Below the pieces are notes generated by a model. It had not been told where the DNA came from, made no database searches, and saw only the letters and a program-made list of their open reading frames with translations. A DNA stretch of 59,368 bases from Gemmatimonas sp. Its GTDB lineage: Bacteria; Gemmatimonadota; Gemmatimonadetes; Longimicrobiales; Longimicrobiaceae. This document shows, piece by piece, positions 34,260 to 43,470 of the stretch; position 1 is the first letter of the stretch; each line of letters begins with the position of its first letter. The DNA lies in assembly GCA_009380025.1 (NCBI GenBank), contig WHSP01000010.1:1-59368 (forward strand), written 5' to 3'. Both the position numbers and the translations under genes were made by a program.

Positions 34260-35132
34260 TCACCATCGGCCGCCTGCCCCTCCGCCGCCGAAACCACCGC
34301 CCCCACCGAAGCCACCGAACCCGCCGCCACCAAACCCACCACCACCGAAACCACCACCACCGAAACCTCCCCCGCCCCAGCCTCTCCCGATAGGAAACGG
34401 GATGATGATCGGAACCGACCTCCCTCGCCGACCGCCACCCGAGCGCCCACCACCACCTCCTCCTCGACCGCGCCGGTTGGCAAAAAAGAGGATCAGCAGT
34501 AGGATGACGACGAAGATGAACCCGAGGTTCGGACGATCTCGGCCGCCTGCGGGCTGCTCGACGTCAGGGATCTCACCGGTGAGCTGAAAATCGAACTGGT
34601 CGGCGTACGCTTGCGCGAGCGCCGCGACCCCCATCAAGAGGCCCGTTCCGTACTCCTCGTTCTGGAAGTGGGGAACCATCAGGTCGCGACCGATCCGACC
34701 CGCCTCGGCGGCGGTGATGAACGTCATCGTCCCGGTGCCGGTCTCGATCCGCCATTCGCGTTCGGAAGGGACGACGAGCAACACTGCGCCCGTGTTGCGC
34801 GCTGGATCGCCCGGATCCCCACGCTGCCCGATCCGCCACTCCCGACCGATCTGGAGCGCAACCTCTGCGGGACTTCGTCCCTCCAGCGAGGGTAGCGTGA
34901 CGACGACAATCTCACCGCCCGACTTCGCGCGCACCTCCGCGGTGATCGCTTCGATTCGGTCCCGTTCGGCGGCGGGGATCACACCCGCGAAGTCGTTGAC
35001 GTAGCCGGCGGGCTCCGGCAGCGCCAACTGGCCCGCCGCATGAGTCGGCAAACCGAAAAATGACGCCAACAGGCCGATCCAGAGCGCTGCGGCCCGGGTG
35101 CACGGTACTTGATAATCGAAAACGCTGCGCAT
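34260..35132 (-). CDS. TPM-domain membrane protein with Gly-rich tail (YgcG-like)
   Basis: A 290-residue exported protein. The signal peptide (about 8-33) is followed by a TPM domain (about 38-170, YVNDFAGVIPAAERDRIEAI...GGEIVVVTLPSLEGRS), a single membrane span (about 205-220, FIFVVILLLILFF), an Arg-rich turn and a glycine-rich tail ending in GGGGAGGRW. TPM domains occur in thylakoid and bacterial membrane-quality-control proteins and some have phosphatase activity. ATG 35132 begins the basic signal peptide; ATG 35156 is possible. It is divergent from the lipoprotein gene and followed by the nucleotidyltransferase-like gene. Confidence 0.85.
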   Translation of the reverse strand: MRSVFDYQVPCTRAAALWIGLLASFFGLPTHAAGQLALPEPAGYVNDFAGVIPAAERDRIEAITAEVRAKSGGEIVVVTLPSLEGRSPAEVALQIGREWRIGQRGDPGDPARNTGAVLLVVPSEREWRIETGTGTMTFITAAEAGRIGRDLMVPHFQNEEYGTGLLMGVAALAQAYADQFDFQLTGEIPDVEQPAGGRDRPNLGFIFVVILLLILFFANRRGRGGGGGGRSGGGRRGRSVPIIIPFPIGRGWGGGGFGGGGFGGGGFGGGGFGGFGGGGGFGGGGAGGRW

Positions 35133-35180
35133 ACCTTGCTGCCAAGTTTCTCTCACCTACAACCCACGCTGGAGCTGCTG

Positions 35181-35954
35181 ATGAAGCGTTTCCTTGTGCT
35201 TGTTGCCATCTTCGCCCCGCTCGCGATGACCGGCTGTGGTCAGCCGGAGGTCATTGCGGAAGCAGCGATCGCGGACGAGGGAACCGGTGAGCGACTCGCA
35301 TTGGGCGACCTGCCGATCCGCATTCTTCCCTACGATCGGGACGCGATCTTCGACTCCCTCGAAGCCGCATATCCCGATCCGGAGCCGCCGGTCCCCCAGG
35401 TCATCCTGGACCAGCAGCAGCAGGTGCAGGAAGCGCAGACGGCCTGGCGCGTCGCGGAGGAGCGTTGGGCGGCCGTCCGCGACTCTCTGCGGACGCTCTC
35501 GGACCAGCTCGCACAGATGCAGAACCAGGGTCTTCGCGGAACGCCTCAGTACTCTCAGGCATTCGAACAGTTTGGTACAATAGAATCCCGCGAACAGCAG
35601 GTCAACCAGCAGATGGAACAGGCATTTGCGCAGTTCGACCAGCTTCAGCAGGCAACGCTCGCTGCGGCGGATTCGGTCCGCATTCAGCGCGACATATGGG
35701 CTGAAGAGGCGTTCGTGGACTTCGAAACCGTCATTGCCGAGAGGCTCCGCGAGACGGGCCGCGAGGAGTATGGCGACACCACCAATGCCCAGGGGATGGC
35801 GGAGTTCCAGGTCCCCGAGGGACAGTGGTGGATCTACGGTCGGTATACCCTTCCCTACGAGGAGCTCTACTGGAATATCCCGGTCGACGTTGCCGGTGAC
35901 AGCTCGCACGTCGTCCTCGACCGAAACAACGCGGAGTCACGACCGGTCCTCTGA
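35181..35954 (+). CDS. coiled-coil lipoprotein, unknown
   Basis: A 257-residue lipoprotein. It has signal peptide MKRFLVLVAIFAPLAMTGC with the lipidated cysteine at about 19, then an extended Gln/Glu-rich helical middle (about 85-190, QQQQVQEAQTAWRVAEERW...) likely to form a coiled coil. A C-terminal beta-rich domain (TTNAQGMAEFQVPEGQWWIYGRYTLPYEELYWNIPVDV) looks like a carboxypeptidase-regulatory or transthyretin-like fold. It is presumably attached to the outer or inner membrane facing the periplasm. No partner is evident; it diverges from the TPM-domain gene. Confidence 0.85.
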   Translation: MKRFLVLVAIFAPLAMTGCGQPEVIAEAAIADEGTGERLALGDLPIRILPYDRDAIFDSLEAAYPDPEPPVPQVILDQQQQVQEAQTAWRVAEERWAAVRDSLRTLSDQLAQMQNQGLRGTPQYSQAFEQFGTIESREQQVNQQMEQAFAQFDQLQQATLAAADSVRIQRDIWAEEAFVDFETVIAERLRETGREEYGDTTNAQGMAEFQVPEGQWWIYGRYTLPYEELYWNIPVDVAGDSSHVVLDRNNAESRPVL

Positions 35955-35959
35955 AGGGC

Positions 35960-36036
35960 GAAGGGTGAATGGTGAATGTGCCGGCCCTCGAAGCGGTCGA
36001 TCTGATTCTCTATTCACCCTTCTCCATTCACCATTC
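35960..36036. terminator. inverted GGTGAATGGTGAAT repeat, likely bidirectional terminator
   Basis: The left arm (35960-35978, with GGTGAATGGTGAATG) is complementary to right arms at 36012-36022 and 36024-36036 (CCATTCACCATTC). It sits between the lipoprotein gene and the convergent tamB. Its units match those at 12036-12095, which also lies between convergent genes. Confidence 0.5.
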
Positions 36037-36044
36037 TGGTTCCC

Positions 36045-39000
36045 TCAGTCCTGGAGGTTGAGCGTGTCGGCGGGGGAAGGAGCGGGCGGCAGCGGTGGCC
36101 CATCGATGCCGGGAAGGGCCTCTTCCGGCGTGAGGTCGACCTCCGGCTCACGACTCGGGAGCCCGTACTCCCACCGGCGGCGGAGGTCGGTCGAGAACTG
36201 TCGGGCGGGGGTATCACCGAAGATTCCAAATGCCGGGTCCCGAAGCACTGACCCGTACGAAGCCTCCCACATCCACTGGTCGTCGATCTGCCATTCGACG
36301 CCGAGAAGCCAGTCACTGAAGTCGCCGCCGAAGAGGCCACCGATGCTGGTGCGAGCGGTGAGGAAAAGATCCGGGGCAAGCTCCGTCCCGCATTCGATCA
36401 AGGTACCGGCGAGGGGGCTCCCGCCGACGAGGCTCGCGAACGAGCTCGTCACCCCCGGTCGAACACGGACCCAGTCGCAGATCCCCGCCCGAAGGAGCGG
36501 CCGCTCGATCTCGGTCGCTAGGAAGCCGCCCACGAACTCCTGCACCAGAACCTGCTCGGCGAACGCTTGGTTGACGCCGCCGAGCTCAAAGCTCGGCTGT
36601 CCGAACAGCAGGTAGCTGATCAGGTCCGCTTCCGACACCGGAACCGGGGTATCAGCGGCCAACTGGACCCTCGGCGAGCGGAGCGTTCCCGACACCTCGA
36701 CCAGGACCGTGAGGTCACCGCCGCTGCCGACAGTCGGTCCGCGGACCTCATACCCTGCGACGATATCGAGGGAGGGGTTCATGTCACCGGTCCCGAAGAA
36801 CTGTACACGCCCACTGACGACATCGAACTCGCGAGTAATCCCGCTGAGCTCGAGTGTGTAGGTTCCCCTCACCGCCTCGAGCGAACCGAAGACGCGGAGG
36901 TCCTCGCTGGTCCGATACAGCACCAGGTCGCCCGTAAACTGTACACGCAGATCTGGCGATTCGAGCCAGACGCTTTCATCGATGTTCACCTCGACACCGT
37001 CCACTCGGATATTGCCCAGGATCGGTGGTACGAGGGTCAGGTCCCCGTTCGGCGTGGCGGAAAACTGGTCGACGTCGGCATAGGCGAGGTCGAATCCCGG
37101 CTGGGCGGCCCTGAGCTCCGGGACCTGGAAGGTCGACTCGTTGAGCTCGACCCTTCCCGTTACGACGGGTGTGCTCAACGCGCCAGCGAACGCAAGCTGA
37201 CCCGAGACGTTCAATTCAGTCGCCTCGGGGTTGTTTATTGCCTCGAATTCATCGAACGTCGCGTTCAGCGAGAGCTGCGGGTCTCCACCCGGAATGAAGT
37301 CGACCGTCCCGTTCGCCACGAGAGTTCCACCGCTCGACGCCGCGAGTCGGTCGATGGTCACACGGTTGCCGCTGAGGGTGAGATTGCCCTCGATGCCGGT
37401 ATACGTAACGCCGGCACTCTCGCTTTCGATGGCGCCATTCTGCAGGGTCGCCGTCCCGTCCAGGGTGGGCGACTCGATCGTTCCGCCGATCTGGACCTGA
37501 GCGCTCGCAAACCCGGAGAGCGCCGTGAGCCCCGGCATAGGTGCCGTCAGAAAGCCGAGCGGCATCGAATCCGCCGCGACAACTACTTCGAGGGGCGCGG
37601 TCGATAACAACTCGGCCGATACCTGGAGATCCTGGAGGGACACGGACATCGGTATGGCCATGTCGGCGTCGAACATCTCTTGTCCCTGCATCGTCCCGGT
37701 GGCCGTCCCCGTGAGGCGATTCCCCGAGTAGACGGCATCCAAGGTCACCAGGTCGGCGTCGACTCCTTCGTAGGTCAGGTTGACGGCTTCGCCCTGGATC
37801 GACACCTCGGGGTTCTCGACAGGCCCGGCGATGAGCAGGTCGAGCGTCACCTCACCGCTGATCGCTGGGGCCGACTCGTTGATCCGGTGCAGATCCGCGA
37901 GGTCGAAATTCGTTGTCGCAATGCTGAAATTGGCGATCCCTTGCGGGGGAAGGGTCCCGTTGATCGCGATCCGTCCGGATTCCTCCCCGGCGCGCTGGAG
38001 TTCGAGATCTTCGACGGTCACCCCGGTGTCTTCGGCGTATTGGACCCGAGCCGGGTCGACCAGCGACCACATGACTCCGTCGACCCTCAAGCCCATCGTC
38101 TGAAGACTGATCCCGCGCGGGATGGCACCTTCGAGCTCGAGCAAGCCAGAGAACGCGATGTCGCTTTCGAAATCTCGACGCGCGAACAGACCGACCGCGA
38201 CCTGGCTCTCGTCGCCGCTCGCTTCGAGTCGAACCGTTTCGAAGCTGTCGATCCGCGGCAGCTCGAGGTTGTCGCTCTCCGTTGCCAGTTCGCCAGACCA
38301 CCCCATGATGCGATCCCTCGCAACGTCCGCATCCAGGGTCAGACTGCCTGCTCTCCAGTCCTCGTAGCGAAGATCCTGGCCGACGAGAGCCGTCCTGATC
38401 TCCGGAAACTCGAAGCTCCCGCCGACCTCGCCCTCCGCGCTGACGCTTCCCTCGATGTCGGGCGGAATCAGCTCCCCCCGCGCGAACAGCCGATTGAGGG
38501 CACTGAGGTCCTGCGATACGAAGCTGTACCGAAGTGGCTCCGTGGCAGGCGACGTCAGGCCCCATCGCCCTTCGGCGCTCAGCTGGGTGTCTTCGAGCTG
38601 AAGTTGGAGGGTGTCCACGACAGCCACACCGGACTGGATGGACACCTCGGCCAGGGCCGCATTGACGGTTATGTCCGCGACGGTCGATGCCGTGAAATCG
38701 AAGGCATACTCGCCCGAGATCGTGTTGACGTCCGTGCCCATGCCCGCGACATCCACGCTGCCGGTGAGGTTCGTTGGCGGGAGTCCGAGATCGAATGGCA
38801 ACTGGCTCAGATCCAACCCTGCTACCGCTCCAACCGCCTCGTACCGAGGTATGGCCCCTGGTTCATAGAAGCCTGCGAGATCCAGTCTGCCGACCGAACC
38901 CTGGAGATCGATATCGAAGACGTACGGCTGCGCCCCTCCTCCCCTGAGGTCGATCTCTCCCGTGAGGGGATCGGGGAAGAGCTCGGGCGCGCCCAGGAGG

Positions 39001-40961
39001 GATCCGACTCGGAAGTTGGTCACCTCCCCGGCAACCTGGAAAACGGGATCTCCAGGGCCGAAGTCGACGGTTCCGGCCAAGGCGAACTGCCCGTCGGTCT
39101 GGGCGAAATCGACGTCGAACGCGAACTCCTCGGTCGTCCCTTCGATCGAGAAATCGCCGGTGAGCGGCCCCTCGATGGGAACCTCGGGACGCAAGATCAT
39201 ACCAGCGGCAAACGCACGCAGGGAGCCGTCGAAGTCGAAGCGCAGAGGGTCGTCGAAGCCGAGCGAGCCGGTGAATTGAAGGCCACCGGCAGCGCCGGTC
39301 AGATCCGCACTCATTTCCGCACTCTCGCCATCGCCGGCGATCTCGATAGGACCGGACAGCGTCGCCGAACGAACCGGCAGCGCCGGGAAGAGCTCGCTGA
39401 GGGTGGCCAAGGCAAGGGGATCCGAGATTGCGCTGAATTCGTAGCTCATCTCGTCCCCGAGAACGAGTCGACCCTCGAGTCCGCTGAAACTGGAAGTCGG
39501 CGCATCTCCAACCGCGTACGAGAGATCTCCCCCCGAGATCTGAATCTCGTCGAGGGTCCCGGCCAGCGTCGCTATCCCGCTCACTTCTCCTCGGAGCCGG
39601 TCCTCCTGGTCCGGCAGGAAGGGGCGAAGCGTCGCGAGGAAGAGCGGCTGAGCACTCACGGCGAGGCCGTCCAGGCGAATCGGCTCGTTCGGGTCGCCAA
39701 TGGCGATATCGCCGGTCGCGAAGAGGATCGACGGCTCCATGGCTGGGCTCTCGACCGGAATCAGGCTCATGCTCAGGTCGACGTCGGCAGAGCCGGCGGC
39801 GGCACCCGCGGTCGTGACGCTCCCCGTGATGTCCCCGAACAGCGGGAGCTCCTCGTCGACGATGCCGAGCTCGGCGAACGTACCGAGCTGCAGCGGATCG
39901 AGCTCGAGGTCTGCATCGAGCAGCGCGATCGGCTGATCGCCGCCGACCGCCAGGGCAATCGAGCCTCGCACCGTCGATCCCGCAGCCGTGACGTCCGCTT
40001 CCGAAAAGGCGAGTCGTAGGCGGTCTGGCGCGACGGTCTCCAGGTCCAGGGCGAACGAGGCCGTACCCTCCGCCTGGAGATTCGGGAAGAAGGGCTGTAG
40101 GTCGGCGAGATCGAGATCAGCATCGAACTCGGCGTCCCATGTCAATGCGTCATCGGTGGAGCGGGCGGTCCCGGTCCCGCTCACGAAGGAGTTGCCGAAG
40201 CGGAGGGCGGCCAGGTCGAAATCGACTCCGTCCTCATTCTCCTCAAAGACTCCAGCGAACTGATCGATCCGCAGGTTGGGCTGAACCAGCTCGGCGGTCA
40301 ACGACTCGACGACGGCGCTCCACCCCTCTTCGCCGCCAAACGTGACGACGGGAAGGGTCGCCTGTACCTCGACGAACTCGAAGAACTGGAACGGCTCCCC
40401 GCCGATCATGAGGTGCGGTACGTCGAGGGCGAAACGACCCTCGCTCGGCAGGCCGACGTCCGTCGGGATGGCGATCTCGAAACGCCCGTCCTCAATCGAA
40501 ATATCACGCAACACAAACGACCGCCCCTCCCCGATCTCTACCGGATCTCCTCCTGCGGAGATGCCGACGACCCCGGCCATGTTCCAGTCCCCATCCGGCG
40601 TCTGGACAAGCCTCGCGGTCGGCTCGCGAATCTCGACGTCGTAGAACTCGAGGGGGCCGTCGTCGTCCAGGGACGCCAGGTCGAGCGTAAGCGCAACCTC
40701 GGGAGCCTCGACGATGGGCTTGCTCTGCTCGTCGTAGAGTACCACGTCACTGAGGACGGTGCGGATCGCCTCCTCCTCTTTGGCCACTTCGACGTCCGCG
40801 ATCGCCTCGCTGGCGATCTCCAGACGGTCGCCGATGGCGCTGCGCGCTTCATCGATGCGGGCTGCCTGCAGATAGAACCAAAAGCCGATGGCGAGGCCGA
40901 GCAAGCCCATAACGACACCCGCGAAGACGAGAGCTGCCTTGCGGAGCGCCGATGGGTTCAT
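36045..40961 (-). CDS. tamB: TamB-like inner-membrane/periplasmic lipid-bridge protein
   Basis: A 1638-residue protein. It has an N-terminal membrane anchor (about 10-32, AALVFAGVVMGLLGLAIGFWFYL), a very long series of beta-rich AsmA/TamB repeats and a C-terminal DUF490 domain (last about 350 residues, with YTLELSGITREFDVVSGRVQFFGTG...). Such proteins form a hydrophobic groove across the periplasm that carries phospholipid or aids outer-membrane assembly. Its start overlaps the stop of the upstream TamA-like gene (TGATG), so the two are co-translated. Long frames on the plus strand (up to 779 codons) are shadows. Confidence 0.93.
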   Translation of the reverse strand: MNPSALRKAALVFAGVVMGLLGLAIGFWFYLQAARIDEARSAIGDRLEIASEAIADVEVAKEEEAIRTVLSDVVLYDEQSKPIVEAPEVALTLDLASLDDDGPLEFYDVEIREPTARLVQTPDGDWNMAGVVGISAGGDPVEIGEGRSFVLRDISIEDGRFEIAIPTDVGLPSEGRFALDVPHLMIGGEPFQFFEFVEVQATLPVVTFGGEEGWSAVVESLTAELVQPNLRIDQFAGVFEENEDGVDFDLAALRFGNSFVSGTGTARSTDDALTWDAEFDADLDLADLQPFFPNLQAEGTASFALDLETVAPDRLRLAFSEADVTAAGSTVRGSIALAVGGDQPIALLDADLELDPLQLGTFAELGIVDEELPLFGDITGSVTTAGAAAGSADVDLSMSLIPVESPAMEPSILFATGDIAIGDPNEPIRLDGLAVSAQPLFLATLRPFLPDQEDRLRGEVSGIATLAGTLDEIQISGGDLSYAVGDAPTSSFSGLEGRLVLGDEMSYEFSAISDPLALATLSELFPALPVRSATLSGPIEIAGDGESAEMSADLTGAAGGLQFTGSLGFDDPLRFDFDGSLRAFAAGMILRPEVPIEGPLTGDFSIEGTTEEFAFDVDFAQTDGQFALAGTVDFGPGDPVFQVAGEVTNFRVGSLLGAPELFPDPLTGEIDLRGGGAQPYVFDIDLQGSVGRLDLAGFYEPGAIPRYEAVGAVAGLDLSQLPFDLGLPPTNLTGSVDVAGMGTDVNTISGEYAFDFTASTVADITVNAALAEVSIQSGVAVVDTLQLQLEDTQLSAEGRWGLTSPATEPLRYSFVSQDLSALNRLFARGELIPPDIEGSVSAEGEVGGSFEFPEIRTALVGQDLRYEDWRAGSLTLDADVARDRIMGWSGELATESDNLELPRIDSFETVRLEASGDESQVAVGLFARRDFESDIAFSGLLELEGAIPRGISLQTMGLRVDGVMWSLVDPARVQYAEDTGVTVEDLELQRAGEESGRIAINGTLPPQGIANFSIATTNFDLADLHRINESAPAISGEVTLDLLIAGPVENPEVSIQGEAVNLTYEGVDADLVTLDAVYSGNRLTGTATGTMQGQEMFDADMAIPMSVSLQDLQVSAELLSTAPLEVVVAADSMPLGFLTAPMPGLTALSGFASAQVQIGGTIESPTLDGTATLQNGAIESESAGVTYTGIEGNLTLSGNRVTIDRLAASSGGTLVANGTVDFIPGGDPQLSLNATFDEFEAINNPEATELNVSGQLAFAGALSTPVVTGRVELNESTFQVPELRAAQPGFDLAYADVDQFSATPNGDLTLVPPILGNIRVDGVEVNIDESVWLESPDLRVQFTGDLVLYRTSEDLRVFGSLEAVRGTYTLELSGITREFDVVSGRVQFFGTGDMNPSLDIVAGYEVRGPTVGSGGDLTVLVEVSGTLRSPRVQLAADTPVPVSEADLISYLLFGQPSFELGGVNQAFAEQVLVQEFVGGFLATEIERPLLRAGICDWVRVRPGVTSSFASLVGGSPLAGTLIECGTELAPDLFLTARTSIGGLFGGDFSDWLLGVEWQIDDQWMWEASYGSVLRDPAFGIFGDTPARQFSTDLRRRWEYGLPSREPEVDLTPEEALPGIDGPPLPPAPSPADTLNLQD

Positions 40962-43132
40962 CAGTAGGCCTGCCCGAGCGCGAACTGGACTCGGAAGCGC
41001 TGCCAGAACGTCGGGGCCGGAGGCCGATAGGAGGATTGAGCGAGGATCAGACCGATACGGTCATCGACGAGGTAGAGCCTCCCGGCTTCGCGCTGATAGG
41101 GGTTATAGGCCACGTCCAGGCGGAACGGGCCGACGGGAGTAAGGAAGCGTACCCCTACGCCCGGCGTGATCCGAATCCCCTCGGGCGAGATGAAGTCGGC
41201 CCCCGGGGCGGTCACCGTACCCGCGTCGACGAATGCCGCGAGACGCACGGCATCGCCCAACCAGGGGGACGGCATTCTGAGCTCAGTGGAAGCCACGAGC
41301 ATCTGTGTTCCGCCGGTCGCCGAGCTGACTGTGTCGTTCGACTCGGGCAGCACGATATAGGAAATCGGGCCGAGCGCGTTTCGCGAGTACCCTCGAACGC
41401 TGTTGGGGCCGCCCGCATAGAAGCGCCGTTCCGGGGGAATGTAACCCTCCTCCGGCGCGAGAATCCCTTTCAGGAACTGCCCGACGCGAAGATTTGATGC
41501 CAGGACCCACCCCGGCTGTAGGGGGAAGTTGTACGTCGCCTCAGCAAGGGCGCGGAGGTAGTCATCGTCCGAACCAATGGCGGGAGCCGACCAGTCGAGC
41601 GCACCCCTGAGCACGTACCCTCGAGTCGTGACGCCGAGGGTCGTCTGCCGGTCGCGAACCACGCCGAGCGAAAGGGTGTTCGACCAACGCGACTGCCTCA
41701 GCAGATCGAGATCCTGCTGGCCGCACGTGTCGAAGCCAACGCAGAGCAGGGCCGGACTGGCGAGTGTCCGACCGCGAGCGATCTGGGCGGTGCTCGAGAT
41801 CACCGTCTGCGACCCTTCGAGCTCGCGCACCAGGCTCACTTGTCCGCCCGTCGATTCACGAATGTACGCTTCCACCTCCGAGACCCGCTCGCTATGCAGG
41901 TTCAGAGCGAGCTGGTTCTGCGTCCCGAAGAGGCTCGGCTGCTGCATATCGAAGGAAAGCAGATAGTCGAGACGATCTTCGGCCCCCACCGTCGTGATCC
42001 CGAGCAGGCCCTGCTCCCCGAGGGCGGCGCAAACGCTCTCATCCAGCCCCATGTCGGCAGGGTCGCCAACGCCGACGCGCGCCACCGACCCGACTACGTC
42101 GAGGGTTCGACCGCCCCCCAGGAAGTTCCGGTTCGTCCAACCCGCGTTTCCCCGGATACAGTCGACGGTGCCAAAGCCGACCGCCGCCTCGACCGCGTAC
42201 TGGGCTGCCTCGACGACCTCGACCAATACCGTCGCCTCCGATGGATCCTGGTCGACCTGAAGCGTATCAGGCGCCAGGCGGACGGAGGCAAAGCTCACCA
42301 TGTTCAGGCCATACAGGTTTCGCTGGCTGCTGCTGAGCTCGTCCGCCCGCAAGAGCTCGCCCTCATCGAACGTCATCTGTCGTCGCAGGGCGCTGTCGCT
42401 CAGACGCTCATTCCCCGCGAAGATGATCGTGTCGACCACTACCGCCGGACCAGGAATCACGACGAACTCCGCTTCCGCCGCCCCCGCGATCGTGTCGATC
42501 GAATAGTTCCTGAGCACGTCCGCGTATGCGTAGCCGCGCTCGAAGAGCGCCCTCCGGATCGCATCCGCCGAAGTCAGGAAATCCGCGCGTCCGAACGGCT
42601 CGCCTGCCTCCAGCGGTGTGATCTCCTCAACCCCCTCCGGCGGAATGATCGTGTCCACGCCCGTGACGGTCAGGTCCTGCAGAATGACCTGACTGCCCGG
42701 CGCGATCACGAAATCGACGGCAACCTCATCCTCCTCCGCCGATTCGACGTCCGGCGCCACCAACGCGCCATAGAAGCCGTGATCGCGATGGTAGAGCTGG
42801 ATCCGCGAAACGTCCTCCGCGAGCTGATCCAGGTCGAGATAGTACTCCTGATGGCCGAGACCGAAGGGGAGGCAGATCGGAATGAAGAGGAACCGGCAGC
42901 GACTGGCGCGGGTCTGGACGATCGCACGAAGGGAGTCCTCCGGGACGCGAATGTCACCAGAGAAATCGACGCTGCGTACCAGATCACCGTCGTACTCCGA
43001 ATACCGTGGGAATGGCCCCGTCGGCGCCTGCTGAGGGGCACAGGCGCCGACGACCAGGACGGCCGAGCAGACGGACAGCCAGAGAAACGGTCCACCCCGA
43101 ACGGCGGGGCGGAAGCCCGAAACGATCGCCAT
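40961..43132 (-). CDS. tamA: TamA-like Omp85-family outer-membrane protein with lipobox
   Basis: A 723-residue Omp85 protein: an N-terminal signal with lipobox VVGAC (about residue 31), then POTRA-like repeats (for example VRSVDFSGDIRVPEDSLRAIV, QDLTVTGVDTIIPPEGVEEI..., DTIIFAGNERLSDSALRRQM) and a C-terminal 16-stranded barrel, with the lid-loop motif GGPNSVRGY near residue 575. Lipidated TamA relatives (TamL) are known from Bacteroidota; here the protein also carries a lipobox although the gene set is not Bacteroidota-like. It is co-translated with TamB (TGATG overlap). It probably acts as the outer-membrane end of a TamA-TamB bridge. Confidence 0.9.
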   Translation of the reverse strand: MAIVSGFRPAVRGGPFLWLSVCSAVLVVGACAPQQAPTGPFPRYSEYDGDLVRSVDFSGDIRVPEDSLRAIVQTRASRCRFLFIPICLPFGLGHQEYYLDLDQLAEDVSRIQLYHRDHGFYGALVAPDVESAEEDEVAVDFVIAPGSQVILQDLTVTGVDTIIPPEGVEEITPLEAGEPFGRADFLTSADAIRRALFERGYAYADVLRNYSIDTIAGAAEAEFVVIPGPAVVVDTIIFAGNERLSDSALRRQMTFDEGELLRADELSSSQRNLYGLNMVSFASVRLAPDTLQVDQDPSEATVLVEVVEAAQYAVEAAVGFGTVDCIRGNAGWTNRNFLGGGRTLDVVGSVARVGVGDPADMGLDESVCAALGEQGLLGITTVGAEDRLDYLLSFDMQQPSLFGTQNQLALNLHSERVSEVEAYIRESTGGQVSLVRELEGSQTVISSTAQIARGRTLASPALLCVGFDTCGQQDLDLLRQSRWSNTLSLGVVRDRQTTLGVTTRGYVLRGALDWSAPAIGSDDDYLRALAEATYNFPLQPGWVLASNLRVGQFLKGILAPEEGYIPPERRFYAGGPNSVRGYSRNALGPISYIVLPESNDTVSSATGGTQMLVASTELRMPSPWLGDAVRLAAFVDAGTVTAPGADFISPEGIRITPGVGVRFLTPVGPFRLDVAYNPYQREAGRLYLVDDRIGLILAQSSYRPPAPTFWQRFRVQFALGQAY

Positions 43133-43470
43133 GACGTCCCCGAAGCGACGAGAGCACGAATACGGACCGGCCCTCCTCCGCCAGGTGCCGGGAGCGTGGG
43201 CCGGGGCTCAATCTTACAGTCGCGCTACGAAGAGCGCGACCCGCAAGTCCTTTCGTTGCATCCTTTATTCCAGGCCACCCTCCGTGTACTCCAGGACGGC
43301 CTGCAGGTTGCACGCTTGGGCAGACACAGGGCGTTGATGGCAGACGCCGAGCTCTGTTTTCAACTGAGAAATGAGCGTGGAAGTCACGGTAGCGCCATGC
43401 CATTCGGCTCATTACTATAAGTCGTTTCGCCGGATCTCCGGCGTCGCCATAGCACGGCTTTCGACTTACC
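43133..43470. other. divergent control region between tamA-tamB and suc genes
   Basis: About 340 bases without a gene. It carries a strong 7-bp hairpin TCGCGCT/AGCGCGA at 43220-43239, and a TATAAG -10-like box at 43416-43421 with no convincing -35 at usual spacing. The suc promoter probably lies in the right part and the tam promoter in the left, but neither is clear. Confidence 0.4.

Noticed and set aside
37680-40019. A 779-codon open frame on the plus strand inside tamB
   Set aside because: It mirrors the tamB reading frame, has no family-like motifs and is explained by high GC. The minus-strand frame shows the full TamB architecture.
41840-43420. A 526-codon plus-strand frame antisense to the TamA-like gene
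   Set aside because: Arginine- and glutamate-rich shadow frame without protein features.
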